From: Pyrocephalus nanus
Lineage: Eukaryota > Chordata > Aves > Passeriformes > Tyrannidae
Reading direction: 5' to 3'
Length of the DNA stretch: 64,000 bases
Assembly (NCBI GenBank): GCA_038380795.1
Contig: CM076264.1
Span: 73,897,223 to 73,961,222, forward strand
In this document: piece by piece, positions 11,137 to 23,090 of the stretch
Layout: every line of letters begins with the position of its first letter
Position numbering within the stretch: the stretch's first letter is position 1
The notes under the pieces: model-generated
Told to the model about the DNA's origin: nothing
Seen by the model: only the letters and a program-made list of their open reading frames with translations
The model's database searches: none
Position numbers and translations under genes: made by a program

Positions 11137-14100
11137 TTCCATTTGGCACATCATTAATTTAGTTTCCTATTTAGAACACAGCCCTTAGGAATGGGCATTT
11201 GAAGCAGGCTGCAGGGCACTGACATTGCTTAAAAACTCAGGGAATTCCTCCAGTACTTAAACTCTGAGCTGCTAAAAAGTGACACAAGACTATTTCCTAC
11301 TTTTCATGTGGTATGGATTATATACAGGCTGAAAAGGCTTCTTGTTGCTCTGAAAGCTCCTCTTTTTTCATCTAGTTTTCTGAACAGGAATGAGAAACCT
11401 TAACACCTGCAAAGCAATATTGTAGGGTATGGATTGGAAGGAGAAAATGAAGTGTCTGTGATGAGAAATCCAAAGATTTTGAGTCACAGGTCTGAGTTTG
11501 TCTCTGTAGACAACACCTGTTCTCTTGAAGTCTCCTTGAAGTCCCTCCAGCAATATTAAAGTAAATATGTTTTACATACATATTCACAAATCTGTGAGAC
11601 TTGGAGTTTAGCACTGGAGCTAGAGAGGGATTTAACTCAAAGATGAATAAAGAAGACTTTTAATAAATACTGCTCAGTCCAATTCTACTTACTGACCTAA
11701 AGCCACCATGCCTGTTTCATTACTTACCCAGGGCATTAATTTAGGCTGCTGGTAGGACTTACTTAACCAGTGGCATTGTAACTCTGACATTGTGTGCTGG
11801 AAAGCAGCTGGTGGAACAGGAGGTGATGTACCACATCTACACTTTGTCTTTCAGAACTCTGTTTGACTCCTGCTCAAGTTCTGGGGAAAATCAGGACAAC
11901 TCAAAGGTTAGTGTGAATCAAGGACATCCTTATTACTTTCTTGAGTGGTACTTGTGAGTTTAAAGGCAGCTAGGACCTGAATATCTTCATTCATACTCTG
12001 CTTTGAGGACTTTGTTCTCTTTTCTTCCCAGCATCCAAACTTTTCATCTTCTTTCAGCTGCCCTCGGCTTTAACTACCTGAATGCTCTGCAGGGAGCTAT
12101 GAAACTCATTACAGGGTGATGAGTTACTTTGGAAAGCCAACAAGGAAAGTGATCTGTTTTCCACCTTCACATTTCCAGGCCCAAAATTAGATGCCTAAAT
12201 TTGGAAGCTGGTCTCCTTTTTCTTTTTAGACTCAACTGAAAAACCCTCAGGTAAGTGATTGATTTGGCTCTTCTAAGACCAAAAGCTCTGGAGATGCCTG
12301 ACTTTCTCCAGTGATTGTACAGGGAAGACTAATGTAAATAAATTAATGTACCTCTCAGTTCAATCCATAAATCCGGGCTGCAGTAGTAGAGTCTCTGATT
12401 CCTTTTGGTTCAGACTTCTTCAGGAGAGAAACTATGTCTTGATAAAATGGTGTGACATGGGAGCATGTAACAAAAATAATAAAAAAAAGGACATTCCAGC
12501 AATCATCCAATTCTACTTTGTCAAGGCAAAGTAAGTTTGAGCTCCATACAAAAACTCAACAATTCCTGCTTTTATTCCCACCCAACTTCATGGGTTTAAT
12601 GGCTGTAAACGTTCCAGTTACTTCCATTTAATGGTTCACTCACCCTCCTCTGGGCCACGGCAAATCCTTGTCCCATGCCCTTCACCCTGGGGAGGAACTA
12701 CACTGGCTAAAACTGCCCTCAGGCTCTGAAAGAACAAAATCTGAGGTTACACAAGCACTGGCTGCAGTAACTGATGTGCTGTGCGCGTTAACGCGGCTCG
12801 TACTGATGAATTATGCAGCTCCACTAAAGTCATTCAATAACACTTTCTGTGATTTATGCCCATCGAGACACTCTGACTCATGGTCAGGGCTCTGGAAGTG
12901 TCAGCAGCCTGACACTTTTCCACTGGAGAGAAATGCTGCTGATCTGAGGCCTTCTGATTGTGAAGATCACCTGGGGTTTTTCTTAGAATGCTAATACTAA
13001 TCTCTCTTCTTTTTTTTTTTTTCACCACAGATTTTACAGAGATTACAACACCAGGCCCAGAAATCATTTACCCCCTCTAATCAGATAAACAAATTAATCA
13101 ATAAGCCCTTTTATCTTCAGGTGAAAGGTTAATTAGGTAAGAAATAAGAACCAGACTGAGAAGTGGGCAGCTGAGAAAGAGCTGATTAAGTTGTAGCTGA
13201 TGATATTTCCTTCCTTAAGTGAGTGCAAAGAATACACATACAAAAGACAGACTAATTAGTCTCTTTTCAGTTGGAAAAAAACCAGAGTGGAAAATCAGTC
13301 AAGCAAAACTAGACAGTAGGAAGTAGTGCTGTTGCTATTCTGGGGTCTTTTCTGTATTTCAGATCAAGGGCCTTGTGGAGTCGTGAAATTCCTTTGGAAA
13401 TCAAGTGCAGTGGAGCCATGTCATGATCACCATAATAACACTCAGTATTCAGCAAACTATGTGTAAAGATGACAAATTTCAGTACACCTCTAGAACTGTG
13501 AAGGTTAAATAGGTATATCATATGGTTGAAGAAGTGGAAACTCTTCACAAAAACCTCTGTTGACCAGACAATGGCATTATCTCTTCCTTTCCTACTCCAG
13601 TCCTTTCCAAATGTACTCCCTTCAGTGTTCAGGCTTCATTTAGTGCCTTTTCAGTGGTTTCAGAGAATAGAGATAAGCTTGGTCTCGTGAGGAAACATTA
13701 TTAGCCAGAAAATTTTCTTTCTTCTTGTGGTTTTCTGGGATTTCAGGCCCTACCAATCATAAGCAATTTTTTTTCAGATGGCTGTCTGGCTAAGGAAAGT
13801 CTCTGATGAACCACTGGATAGAACAGTTTCAGCAAGGAAGTTAAGTATTAACAGGTTGTGCTCTGTGTTGCTATTAATGTGCCTTGGGGGAAAACAACAC
13901 ATTCAGAAACCCTTATCTTGGAGAAAATTACTTCTGTAAGATACAGAGTAGTTCCTTAAAAAAAACACGCCCAATGAGAAAAGCCTGAAAAAACCCAAAG
14001 CATTGTATTCCAAGCAAGAGAATATTGGAAAAGAATGCCTGTCATAGTCAAATACAGAAGCAAGTGTGTACAGAAGGGGAGGGTGGGAAGATGCTTGGAG

Positions 14101-14195
14101 CTTGAGTTTAAAAGATGGTTAAGAGGAAGGCTGAAAAAGCCTAGGACTGTCTGCATGGATTTAGGTGGATCTTGCTCAGAGACATATAGCAATCT
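11137..14195. other. Unassigned non-coding DNA
   Basis: No gene or repeat is recognised. Open frames do not exceed 108 codons. The part at 12770-13290 is unusual in motif content and is listed separately. It includes a T-rich tract ending in CACCACAG at 13030 that resembles a 3' splice site. Confidence 0.6.
12770..13290. promoter_or_regulatory. Candidate conserved non-coding block (speculative)
   Basis: Seen: repeat-free sequence holding a GCGCGTTAACGCG-like palindromic patch near 12783, TGAATTATGCA near 12808, GTGATTTATG near 12849, a perfect 8-bp inverted repeat AAGTGTCA/TGACACTT at 12896-12917, and several TAATTA or ATTAAT cores and a TTATCT (GATA) site between 13080 and 13260. Known: such cores bind homeodomain, TALE and GATA factors. 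Inferred: possible enhancer. Cross-species alignment was not possible. Confidence 0.18.
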
Positions 14196-14237
14196 TTTTA
14201 TTTTATTTTATTTTATTTTATTTTATTTTATTTTTTT
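14196..14237. repeat. TTTTA pentanucleotide microsatellite
   Basis: Seven perfect TTTTA units occupy 14196-14230, followed by seven T. It is likely length-variable between individuals. Confidence 0.95.
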
Positions 14238-14345
14238 AAGGAAAATATTAAAAATAAAAATAAAATTTCCCTTCTGTCCATTGAATGGTGAATGGCTTGG
14301 GGACACCCTATGGGTGTGAGCAGGATGTCCATGTTCTTCTTTTAG

Positions 14346-14798
14346 TTGGAGCGGGTCCAGAGGAGGGCCATGAAAATTATTAGTGGGATGGAACATCTAT
14401 GAGAAAAGGCTGAGAGAATTCAGGATGTTCAGTCTGGAGAAGAAAAGGCTCCAGGGAGACCTTAAAGAACCTTCCAGCACCTAAAGGGGCTCCAGGAGAG
14501 CTGCAGAGGGACTTTGGACAAGGGACTGGAGTGGCAGAACAAGGGGCAATGGCTTCACACAAAAAGAGGGCAGGTTTAGATTGGATATTAGGGGGACATT
14601 CTTCCTTGTGAGGATGGTGGGGCACTGCCTCAGGTAGCCCAGTGGATGCCCCATCCCTGGAAGTGTTCAAGGCCAGGTTGGATGGGGCTTGGAGCAACCA
14701 GGGCTAGTGGGAGATGTCCCTGTCCATGACAGGGGGTTGGAATTGGATGATCTTTGAGGTCCCTTCCATCCCAAACCATTCTGTGGTTCCATGATTCT
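14346..14798 (+). mobile_element. CR1: CR1 LINE 3' part (ORF2 C-terminus plus 3' UTR)
   Basis: About 450 bp on the plus strand. It starts at the conserved GCGGGTCCAGAGGAGGGCCA block, which encodes a VQRRA-like segment, passes the SLEKRR-like and DIR-like segments, and ends with GGTTGGATGGGGCTTGGAGC, AAGGTCCC-type sequence and TCTGTGGTTCCATGATTCT. The frame has several stops and small indels, so it is an inactive, moderately old copy. Confidence 0.95.
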
Positions 14799-15710
14799 AA
14801 AACAGTGCAGCCTCTAATGGGCTGGGTGTCTGAATCAGGAGCTGAAGGCAGAGCTTCCAGTCTGTGCATAACTTTTCCTTTTAAAAATTTGCACAAGGCA
14901 TAGCCCAGGAATCCCTGAAACTCTCCAGCCTGGTTTACTTCAATCTGTTGTCCAGTGTCCTTCCTTCCATCCTCACCCCACCTTCATTTGAAACCCTGAT
15001 GCCAGTGTAAGACCCTATTAAAATACTACTATTTCCTCCAGTGCTGAGAAGTGACTTTTACCTTCACTAGGAAAAGGTTTCTTTGCTCCAGGTATGTCTT
15101 TCCTCAGTGTCACATCTTTCCAGCTGAAGTGGTTTGGGAAGGGGAAGGTTCCCGTTTCTGTGTCAGTCAATCTGGCATGTAGGACCTGGAGGTTTAAATA
15201 CTGTAAATACACAGTTTCCAGGCTGAAAGTTCAATTGCAAATTCATTTAAATAAAAAATTCAATAAATAATTAAAAGAAAAAAAAAAAAAGGAAAAAAAA
15301 GAAGTTTGCCAGATTTCCTCTGGCCCACAAGGACTCTTCCTATTGCAATGCCAATCTCAGTGCTGAGTGGCAGGTATTTTTGCCAGTGATATTGCAGGTG
15401 ATTTCCCTGTTGATATGGAACTTTGCAAATCTGTTGGATTAATTTGATCTGCCAGCTCCAAGGGGTGGCACTTTGAAAATCTTTTGTGCCAGGGCTGACA
15501 ACTTAAGGACCTCCTTCAAGCACAGAAAACATCCACATTTGCCTCATTTGCCCCGGGCTGGGTCATCATTAATCCCTCCCTTGGGCTTGATTTCAGCCTC
15601 ATAGAGACATGGGCATGAAACCTTAATGCCAAGTAGAGCAAGGCTTTGAGTTATGAGCTCATTGACTAATACAGTTGATAAGATGCAAAGCTGAAGGGGG
15701 TTGGAGCTTT

Positions 15711-15730
15711 TTAATAATATTTAATAATAT
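15711..15730. repeat. 10-bp tandem duplication
   Basis: TTAATAATAT occurs twice in a row without change. This is a local slippage-type duplication in AT-rich DNA. Confidence 0.9.
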
Positions 15731-17625
15731 TTCCAGAAGGCAAAGCTACAAAGGAGATAGAAGTAATGACATTTTTTATGCTGTTTGCTGCGGAGGAGAA
15801 AGTGGGAAATAAGTGGATTTGTGAGCTTTGACCTTGGCTAGAATGGGGTTGCATATTTTCAACACAGCAAAGCTAAAAAAGTTCATGTGAGCTGTGTCCA
15901 GTGAAGACAACCACTCCTCCAGGAACCTCTTCTTGTCCTCCAGGACACCAGTGGATTAAAAGAAATATTTCGTGATGAAAGAACAATCTTTGCAGTTTGT
16001 TTTTATTAAGCAATTTTTTGATCATTTAAAAATTATGTTTTAGCTCTCCTGTCCCGTGAGAGCTCTGAGCACTTGGAAGGTACCAAAGATTGAACATAAT
16101 CATAATAAAATAGCTTTGACCTTGGATTAAAAGTTTGCTAAGGTGACAGAGAAGCACATGAATCAATGACAACTCATACATGGATAAAATCCAAAGGCTG
16201 CAGCTGGTTAAAATCTTAAGAATCCAGGACCAACCAAGTTTGCCAGTAATCACAAATAGCTAGATTCACAACCACGTGTCAGCTGCTCTTTTCAGTACAC
16301 TTTGATTTTTTTTTTAAAAAACAAAAGCAACCAAAGATGTGCAAGCTCAGGGTCACTGAACACTCCTCCTGCAGGTGTCCAGAATTTGCTGGCATCCAAG
16401 GGTGCCTGAGAAACCCCCACTTGCAGGATTCAAGGCAAGGCATCATTGATGAGAGGAAACTGGGAGCAGGGTAAGGACTTGCTTTGTCAGAGGGAAGTTC
16501 CTGGGGTATTTTTCAAGAACTTTTAATTTTTTTTTAGAGCTACTGTCATTCCCACCTGGCAGGTCTGCACCCCAATCGCTGCCTGTAGGAAGAGTGAAAA
16601 GAAAGTACATGGGATCTTTGCTTCTCACAATAAAGAGAGCAAAGCACAGGGGCAGACAAGAAGGTGCTACCATTGTAGTGACAATGACAAAACAATGTCT
16701 TTTCCTGAGCTGATTTTTACAAGCTAATGTTAAGCTTTCAAAACAAAGCTTTGTAAGTGCTCCTGGAATACAAACAGAAATGGTTTCTAACCTCTCTAGC
16801 CCTGGGAAGTTATTCTTGCTGTTTAAAATATCACTATGCTTAATGTTGCCTATTTTCAGATCACAAATTATGATTTCCTTTAAATGGATGCTGCGTTTTC
16901 TCCCCTTCTGTTCCACAGAGGACAATGTATTCAATTTATTAACTTTTCATGCAGGCTCTGATAGGGGTATTTGTACAGCATTCTAAAGGGTGCTTGGTGC
17001 CACATAAAGCTCTGAAGAGACCCAGCCCAGGCCCTGGAGAGGTCTATTTTTAATGGGATTCTAGAGGTGACATTAACAACAGGCTTGGGGCAATGAAGCA
17101 CAAAGTGACAAGGTGCTTGGATAAAATGGGCTTTCTGGAGGTTTGATTAATGTGCTTTGGCTCCCTGTGCCCTCCTGCAGCAGAAACTCTTCCTGACGCA
17201 CTCCTGTGGCTGAAGGGGAGCTGCAGAAGTGATGACAACCACCCTGCCCCACAGCACTTGGGGAAAGTTCTTGTGACATCTGGGTTGTGCCTGTCCATCA
17301 CCCTCTGCTTTGTGCTCTGCTGCCGCTGCAAACAGCCATTCAGCAGCACCCCAGATCAGCCTTAACCAGGTGCCACTTGAGCATCATCAAGGATGGAGGT
17401 GCTCCTGGTACATGTTGTAGGGTTTGATCACTGCCATGGTGATGGCAGAACCTCCTCATCCCATGCTCACTCTCAGCATTTAACTCCTCTGAGTAGGAAA
17501 TGGGGTTTTCTTGTAGTTTTCCTTAACTTCGAGCAATGCCTACAAACATCAGTAAGGTTGCAAAGCAAACAAAACATCAACCACTTCTGTTAGAAGATGA
17601 TTAGATACTTAAGGATCTTCTGAAA

Positions 17626-17763
17626 TTAAAAAAAACCCCAAAACAACAACAAAAAAACAAAACAAAAAGGCAAACAAAAAATGAAACAAAAACAAACAAA
17701 CAAACAAACTCACAAAAAACCCCACAACGAAAAAAAAAAAAACAAAAACAAAAAAACCCAACA
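17626..17763. repeat. A/C-rich low-complexity tract (CAAA/CAAAA-like)
   Basis: About 138 bases are nearly free of G and T on the plus strand, with AACAAACAAAC runs and an A13 run. On the minus strand this is a long pyrimidine-poor G/T-rich tract like the one at 1832-1911. The right edge reads CAACAGGTAAGCC, which fits a 5' splice-site consensus, but nothing else supports an exon. Confidence 0.9.
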
Positions 17764-20611
17764 GGTAAGCCAGATTGTGACTCAAGGATTTCAAGGATTG
17801 AAGTGCAAATCACCTCTTAATACTCTTCCCCTTCAGAAGAGCAAGTCATTGATTCCAGGCTGAGAGTCAGTCAGTTCACCCATCACCATCACATAGATTC
17901 TTATTTTTGGGGGTTATTGAAGAAATCCCAAGAGACTTTGCCTTGGAAATCAACGTGGGCAAAAAAACTTTCCCATTAACAAAAGAATCTGAAGACCACT
18001 TGAGAGAATATGTTCATTTTATAAGAGAATTGATAACCTGGTGTTGAAGCACACTCAAGAAAACTGTATTTCTTAGTTTTTAGTGTTCTGACTCTGCACC
18101 AGAACACCAGTGAAAATAAAGAAGATGAGATTAAATTAATACTACCTCTGGCCATTAGTTCTGTATATATGAAATAAAACACTTTTTTGGATTAACATTT
18201 TGTCTGTCTGCAGAACTACGAGAATGTCTTCTATCTTCTTTATAAAGATAAATTTCAGGGCTGAGTTTTACGATGACTTTTGGCTTTGTGGCAGAATTTT
18301 TAAAGTGAACCATGGCTGAACAAGTATATTTATTACGAATAGTTCTCCTGCAGTTGCTCATCTACCCTCATCTTTAGCAGATTTGTCTGAAGTCACTGTA
18401 GGGAATAGTCATTACAAAACTGCCTGTGACTTTCAAAACATTTATCAAGGCAACAGCTCTTGAAGACAGAAGAGTGGTTTTTTCTCTTTTGGTTTCAAGA
18501 GACCAATAAGGCTGGTGCTCAGTAACCTGCCAGGTGCTTTACAGGAAGATGGTGATTGAGAAGTGAATTAAATGCAGTATTCCCATGTCCTGGGTTAACA
18601 TCCTAACAGCAAGAACATTTTTCTCTGTGTATCAGGGAGGAGACATCTCTGCCCTCCAGTGTGTCCTGAGGATAATTAAAGTTTAAAGGCCACTGCTTTG
18701 GGGCACAGTGAGATCAGTCATATATGACAGGAAATCAAAGTATCATTCCTCTTGTGTTCATTAAGGAGCTGATGGTGCATTTTGGTTGGTTTTTACTGGA
18801 GTCGTCTTTCCTGCAAGCTGCAAATTCAAATTTGGGTCTCTGAGCATTTCATCCACCAACAGCACATATTTAAGTAGCACATACATATTCATCTTCACAC
18901 CCTGTCTGCACCTTCTGTTGTGACATGTGTGTTTAACTTACATGGCAACTGTGCATCATCTCTTTTCAGATGAGTAACAGTGAAATTCTCATTAATCTAT
19001 AGGTTATAAGGTCAAAAAGGCAAGATGGAGCTGGTAATCGATTAACCTGAGGTAGTGCAAGGCTGCACCCTCAAATACTGAATGTTTAGTGGATTTAAAG
19101 CTGTACCAAGCTGTCTAGTGACTAAGGACAGAATGAAAGCCAAAATTTCCTTTGGAGATAATTGTCACTTCCTCAGAAGTTTTTCTTTACAGAGAAGAAT
19201 GTTATTTGAAAATGAATTACAAATACACTAAATATGTTGGCTGGATAACTATGCCAGGTAGGATGACATAAATGTTTTAAATAAGCAAACACATTCAATG
19301 GTTTTTGCTCATAAATTCTCCCACCTAGGCATTAAATACCAAATCTGTAGCCTAGAAGGGGGCATTTTATGTAAAAATCAAATATGCATAAATTAAAGGA
19401 ACAATAACACGTTTTTAGCAACCCACTCATAGGTTAGTAACATATGTTCCAGATCAGCGAGGGAAGAGTCTTGGAGGGAAATCAAAGTCCTTGGAGATAC
19501 TGGTTCTACTCCATGTTTTGTGCTGAATTCCCAAAGGGAAGAATGGAAAGAGCACCAGAACCACTGCCTGAGACCTTCTGTGGTGTCTCAGGGATTAGGC
19601 AAAATGACAAGGAGATAGGATGAAGTGAAAGCAGTAATTGTGTTTGGAGATGCTCAAAGGGATGGACTTTGTTTTTCTTCCAGTATTGGAGAACTACCAA
19701 AGCTAACAGGAATTTATCAGGAATAGCTATATATGATAGCATGAGGATCTGTTGGGTAATCTTGTACATAGCTGCAAAACCTAATAACAACATTAGGGAT
19801 GTTGATGTAACTAAAACTGACACTGATCTGATGATCTTTAATCTGTTCCAAGTATTTAATGGAATAAAACTTGGGTTAAAACTCTGTAATTTATGAGTAA
19901 GAATCCATGCAGCTCTGTACATGCTCAGGGAAGAGAAGTAGAAGACCTGAAAATCACAGTGGGTGTTAAAAAGTATTCTAGAAAAAACAGTGATGATGAC
20001 GCTATGGGAAAGGGAAGAAAACCATCAAATAAGAATTGTATGTGTATAACAACACACACACGCAGAACACTTCCTCCCTTATTTTCAGTGGACACCACTG
20101 TAGCTGCAAATTTGCAGCTGGAAAAAAGGCAAAAGGAAGGATTCCCTGGTTATCTAATTCTGGCATCCAGTATGTGTCTGTGTTTTGAAATTAGGGAACC
20201 ACATATTGCTTTTCTATTTGCAAGAGCTGCATCTCATTCATGGCCTCTCTTGGATAGCATTCCCAAAATGAAAAACTACTCATTCTTTATGTTTCCCTCT
20301 CCACCATGAGTGATGCTCCTGCCTTCTGTACCATGTGAGGTTCAAAATCATCAGCTTTCTTCTCGGTTTTATTGTCACTGACATTGATACAGGTTGCTCT
20401 GCCTTCTGAATCTGAATATGAATGTAGTTAATTTTCACAACACCTACTTGGGATGAGCAAAGGCCCTCTAATTACTGGGCTTGTTTTAATGAGAAACTGA
20501 AACACAGGGAGATGAAGTTCAAATACATCTACTATCTGTGCATCCTCATTTTAGGACTCTTAATATAAAGGAGGTCAGAATAAATGTCATGGTCTCACCG
20601 GGCTTTGAATT

Positions 20612-20752
20612 TTATAGAATCATAGAATGGTTAAGGTTGTAAAAGTTCTGTGATAGCATCATCCTTTTCTCCAGGATGAGCCCCCCCCAGCTCCCTCAGC
20701 TGCTCCTCATCAGACTTGTGCTTCAGACCCTCCCCTGGCTTCATTGCCCTAA
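20612..20752 (-). mobile_element. CR1: CR1 LINE fragment, internally deleted
   Basis: On the minus strand the CR1 tail (ATAGAATCATAGAATGG at 20614 on the plus strand) is joined after about 45 bases to the ORF2 segment that gives CAGCTCCCTCAGCTGCTCC on the plus strand. The segment normally between them is missing. A C8 run at 20682-20689 lies in the ORF2 part. It is one half of a head-to-head pair with the CR1 at 20896. Confidence 0.85.
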
Positions 20753-20895
20753 ATGGCTTCCTTGTAGCAACAGGAAAAAGTCTGAGGCTGGTTATTAAAT
20801 CCTACTTTATAGAGAGAATTGATTTCAGACAGATGCAGAATTGGTTTTGAGTTGACATGACACAGACCAGCTCCACACCAGACTGGGTAGGGTAG

Positions 20896-21203
20896 CAAGA
20901 TGGGGGTCAGCCTCTTCTCCCAGGCAACCAGTGGCAGGACAAGAGGAAACAGCCTCAAAGCTGCACCAAGGGAGGTTCAAGTTCAACATCAGGAAGAATT
21001 TCTTCACAGAAAGGGTTGTTTAGCCTTGGATAGGGGCTGCCCAGGGAGGTGGTGGAGTGCCCATCCCTGGAGGTGTTCAAGAAATGACTGGGTGTGGCAC
21101 TCTGTGTTCTGGGCTGGTTGACAAGGTGGTGATCACAGGCACAGGCTGGACACAATGACCTTGGAGTTCTTTTCCAACCTAAATGAATCTGTAATTCTGT
21201 GTA
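20896..21203 (+). mobile_element. CR1: CR1 LINE 3' part
   Basis: The plus-strand copy starts at the GGGGGTCAGCCTCTTCTCCC block, continues through AGGACAAGAGGAAACAGCCT, and has a coding part equal to the HRKGCLALDRG-region of the CR1 C-terminus in a shifted frame. It ends in TTTTCCAACCTAAATGAATC and TGTAATTCTGTG. The tail type (ACCTTGGAGTTCTTTTCCAA) marks a different CR1 subgroup from the AAGGTCCC type at 5.6 and 14.8 kb. Confidence 0.92.
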
Positions 21204-22011
21204 GCAACGTGCTCAGGCTACGCTAATTGAAGCGTTGAAGCCACGTCCATTTGGAATTAAGGTCTGCTCACATCCAGTTAGTCTGAAAGAAAACTTTGCA
21301 CCTGCCTTCCATGCATCATGATTTTAAGCATCCAGCAGCTGCAGAAACAGATTATTTTAATTTCGTTCCTAATAACATGCTGTGGGTATGGAGCAAACTG
21401 GGGCCGCAGCTCAAAAGGAGTGGGTGGGAGAAGCCTGGTGTGATGTGAGCAAAGAGAAAAGGTTCAAAGGGTGGGTGGCAGCAACCCCTGTGATTTATTG
21501 CTGGATCCCATCCTCATGCACGCTGTGAACACAGCCATGAGCGAGGTCTCTAAGCAGGTCCTGTTCTCTCTCTGCTTCGGTGCACGCTGACCTGTGCTGT
21601 TCCTGCCCTGCCTCCAGCTGCAGGCAATGAAACCAAGCCAGAGCAAATCACAGAGACACAAATATATCTACCCAATTTTGTACCAAGGGAAATTTAAATC
21701 CTGCTTGACTCACCCAGGAGACACAGAACTCTGAAAGATGAATATTCATTATTATCATTATCTTAATGCTCGGCAGAAAGTACCTTCGGCATTTTGAGGA
21801 CAATGCAGGCGTATTTTGTTCCATCTCTAGTCCAAAGAACTTACCTCATAGCTGAGGTTAATTTAAAAAAACGGAATAAAGTAATTATTCAGTGTTTGAT
21901 TCAATATTGATTAAGCAATGCTATGCTTAAAGTGAAACGTGTGCTGCAAGTGTCACAAACACAATGTAAAACAATTATTGGATTAACCTTTCCTTCTCAT
22001 TCAGTCTCACC
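21204..22011. other. Unassigned non-coding DNA
   Basis: There is no gene and no repeat that I recognise. The part at 21715-21985 is unique and AT-rich, with CATTATTATCATTATC and several TTAAT and GATTAA cores. It could be a conserved element, but nothing here proves it. The 5' edge of the following LTR is not well defined and could lie inside this stretch. Confidence 0.5.
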
Positions 22012-23090
22012 TTGGGAGATCCCAAATGAATGGGGTGAAGGGTTTAAGTGGCTTTCTGTGGCAAGGTTTCGGCAGCAGAGAGGCAACAAGGGTGGCTTCT
22101 GTGGGAAGCTGCTGGAACCTTCCCTTCTTTCCATGGAGCCAATTCCAGCTGGCTCCAGGACGGGCCCGCCCCTGGACAAGGCGGAGCCCTTTGGAGATGG
22201 TGGTGGCACCTCTGGGATAATGTGTGTAAGAGGAAAAAAAATAAGGCAACAGCAACTGCAGCCGGGGAGAGGAGTGAGAACGTGTGAGAGGAACTGCCCT
22301 GCAGAGCCCAGGTGGGAGCAGCAGGAGGGGCAGGAGGTGCTCCAGGAATGGGGGCTGAGGTTCCCCTGCAGCCTGAGGTGCAGCCCATGGTGAGGCAGCC
22401 GTGCCCCTGCACCCAGGGAGGCCCAGGGGGAACAGAGATCCACCTGCAGCCCATGGAGAACCCCACACCAGAGTGGGGAGATGCCCAAAGCAGGCTGTGA
22501 CCCTGTGGGCAGCCCATGCTGGAGCAGGATCCTGGCAGGAGCTGCGGTTCCACGGAGAGAGGAGCCCACACTGGAGCAGGTTTGCTGGGCAGGACTTGTG
22601 ACCCCACAGGGGACTTATGGTGGAGCAGGCTGATCCTGAAGGATGCACCCCTTGGGAGGGACCCAGGCTGGAGCAGGGAGAGCGTGTGAGGAGTTCCCCC
22701 TTTGAAGAAAGGGTGGCAGAGACCAAGACCATGTGTGATGGACTGACCACAGCCCCCATTGCCCATCCCATCCCCCTGTGCTGCTGAGGGGAGAAGGGAG
22801 AGGATTCAGGAGCGAAGCCAAATCTGAGAAGAAGGGCAGGGTGAGGAGAAGATGTTTTACGATTTGGTTTTACTCCTCATCGCCCTGCTCTGATTTAATT
22901 TGTAATGAATTAAACTAATTTTCCCCCAGTCGAGCCTGTTTTGTCCATGATGGTCACTGGTGAGTGGCCTCTCCCTGCCCTGATCTCAAACCACGAGCCT
23001 TTCATGGTATCTTCTCTTCCCTGCCCAGATGAGCAGAAGAGTAGAGAGAGCAGCTGAATTCCTGCCTGGATGTAGCATTCCAATCATGGC
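22012..23090 (+). mobile_element. Solo long terminal repeat, avian ERVL-like endogenous retrovirus
   Basis: About 1.1 kb of GC-rich sequence matches, from memory, a common avian ERVL-type LTR: GTGGCTTCTGTGGGAAGCTG, GGCTCCAGGACGGGCCCGCC, a TATA-like AATGTGTGTAAGAG near 22219, the AGGAGTGAGAACGTGTGAGA leader block, repeated CAGCCCATG and CTGGAGCAGG modules, then GATTTGGTTTTACTCCTCAT and the terminal CCCAGTCGAGCCTGTTTTG block. The poly(A)-signal position reads AATGAA (22904-22909) in place of the AATAAA I expect. No gag, pol or env sequence flanks it, so it is a solo LTR left by recombination or a fragment. The 5' edge is uncertain by tens of bases, and the 3' end after 23040 is diverged. The 190 to 254 codon minus-strand frames inside it are composition artefacts. 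Confidence 0.8.
22446..22676 (+). repeat. Degenerate internal tandem modules of the LTR
   Basis: A core close to CTGGAGCAGG recurs near 22519, 22571, 22619 and 22668, giving a period of about 47-52 bp, and CAGCCCATG recurs at 22381, 22446 and 22510. The block is a diverged minisatellite-like part of the LTR between its leader and its 3' end, so copy number is expected to vary among LTR copies. Confidence 0.65.

Larger units (their letters stand above)
14799..20611. other. Unassigned non-coding DNA with low-complexity tracts
   Basis: No gene is recognised over 5.8 kb. An A-rich patch lies at 15271-15303, a doubled TTAATAATAT at 15711-15730, and an A/C-rich tract at 17626-17763. The longest frame is 163 codons on the minus strand (16443-16934). 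It resembles no family I know, and at this base composition one such frame per window is expected by chance. Confidence 0.6.

Noticed and set aside
16443..16934. A 163-codon minus-strand frame
   Set aside because: It has no recognisable domain and no splice context, and a frame of this length is expected by chance in this much AT-rich sequence.
18593..18720. TGTCCTGGGTTAAC, considered as the start of an avian LTR
   Set aside because: The bases after the first 14 do not follow any LTR I know.
22007..22771. Minus-strand frames of 190, 240 and 254 codons, the longest in the window
   Set aside because: They overlap one another in different frames, lie antisense within the GC-rich ERVL-like LTR, and have P/S/L/G-rich translations typical of GC-rich non-coding DNA.
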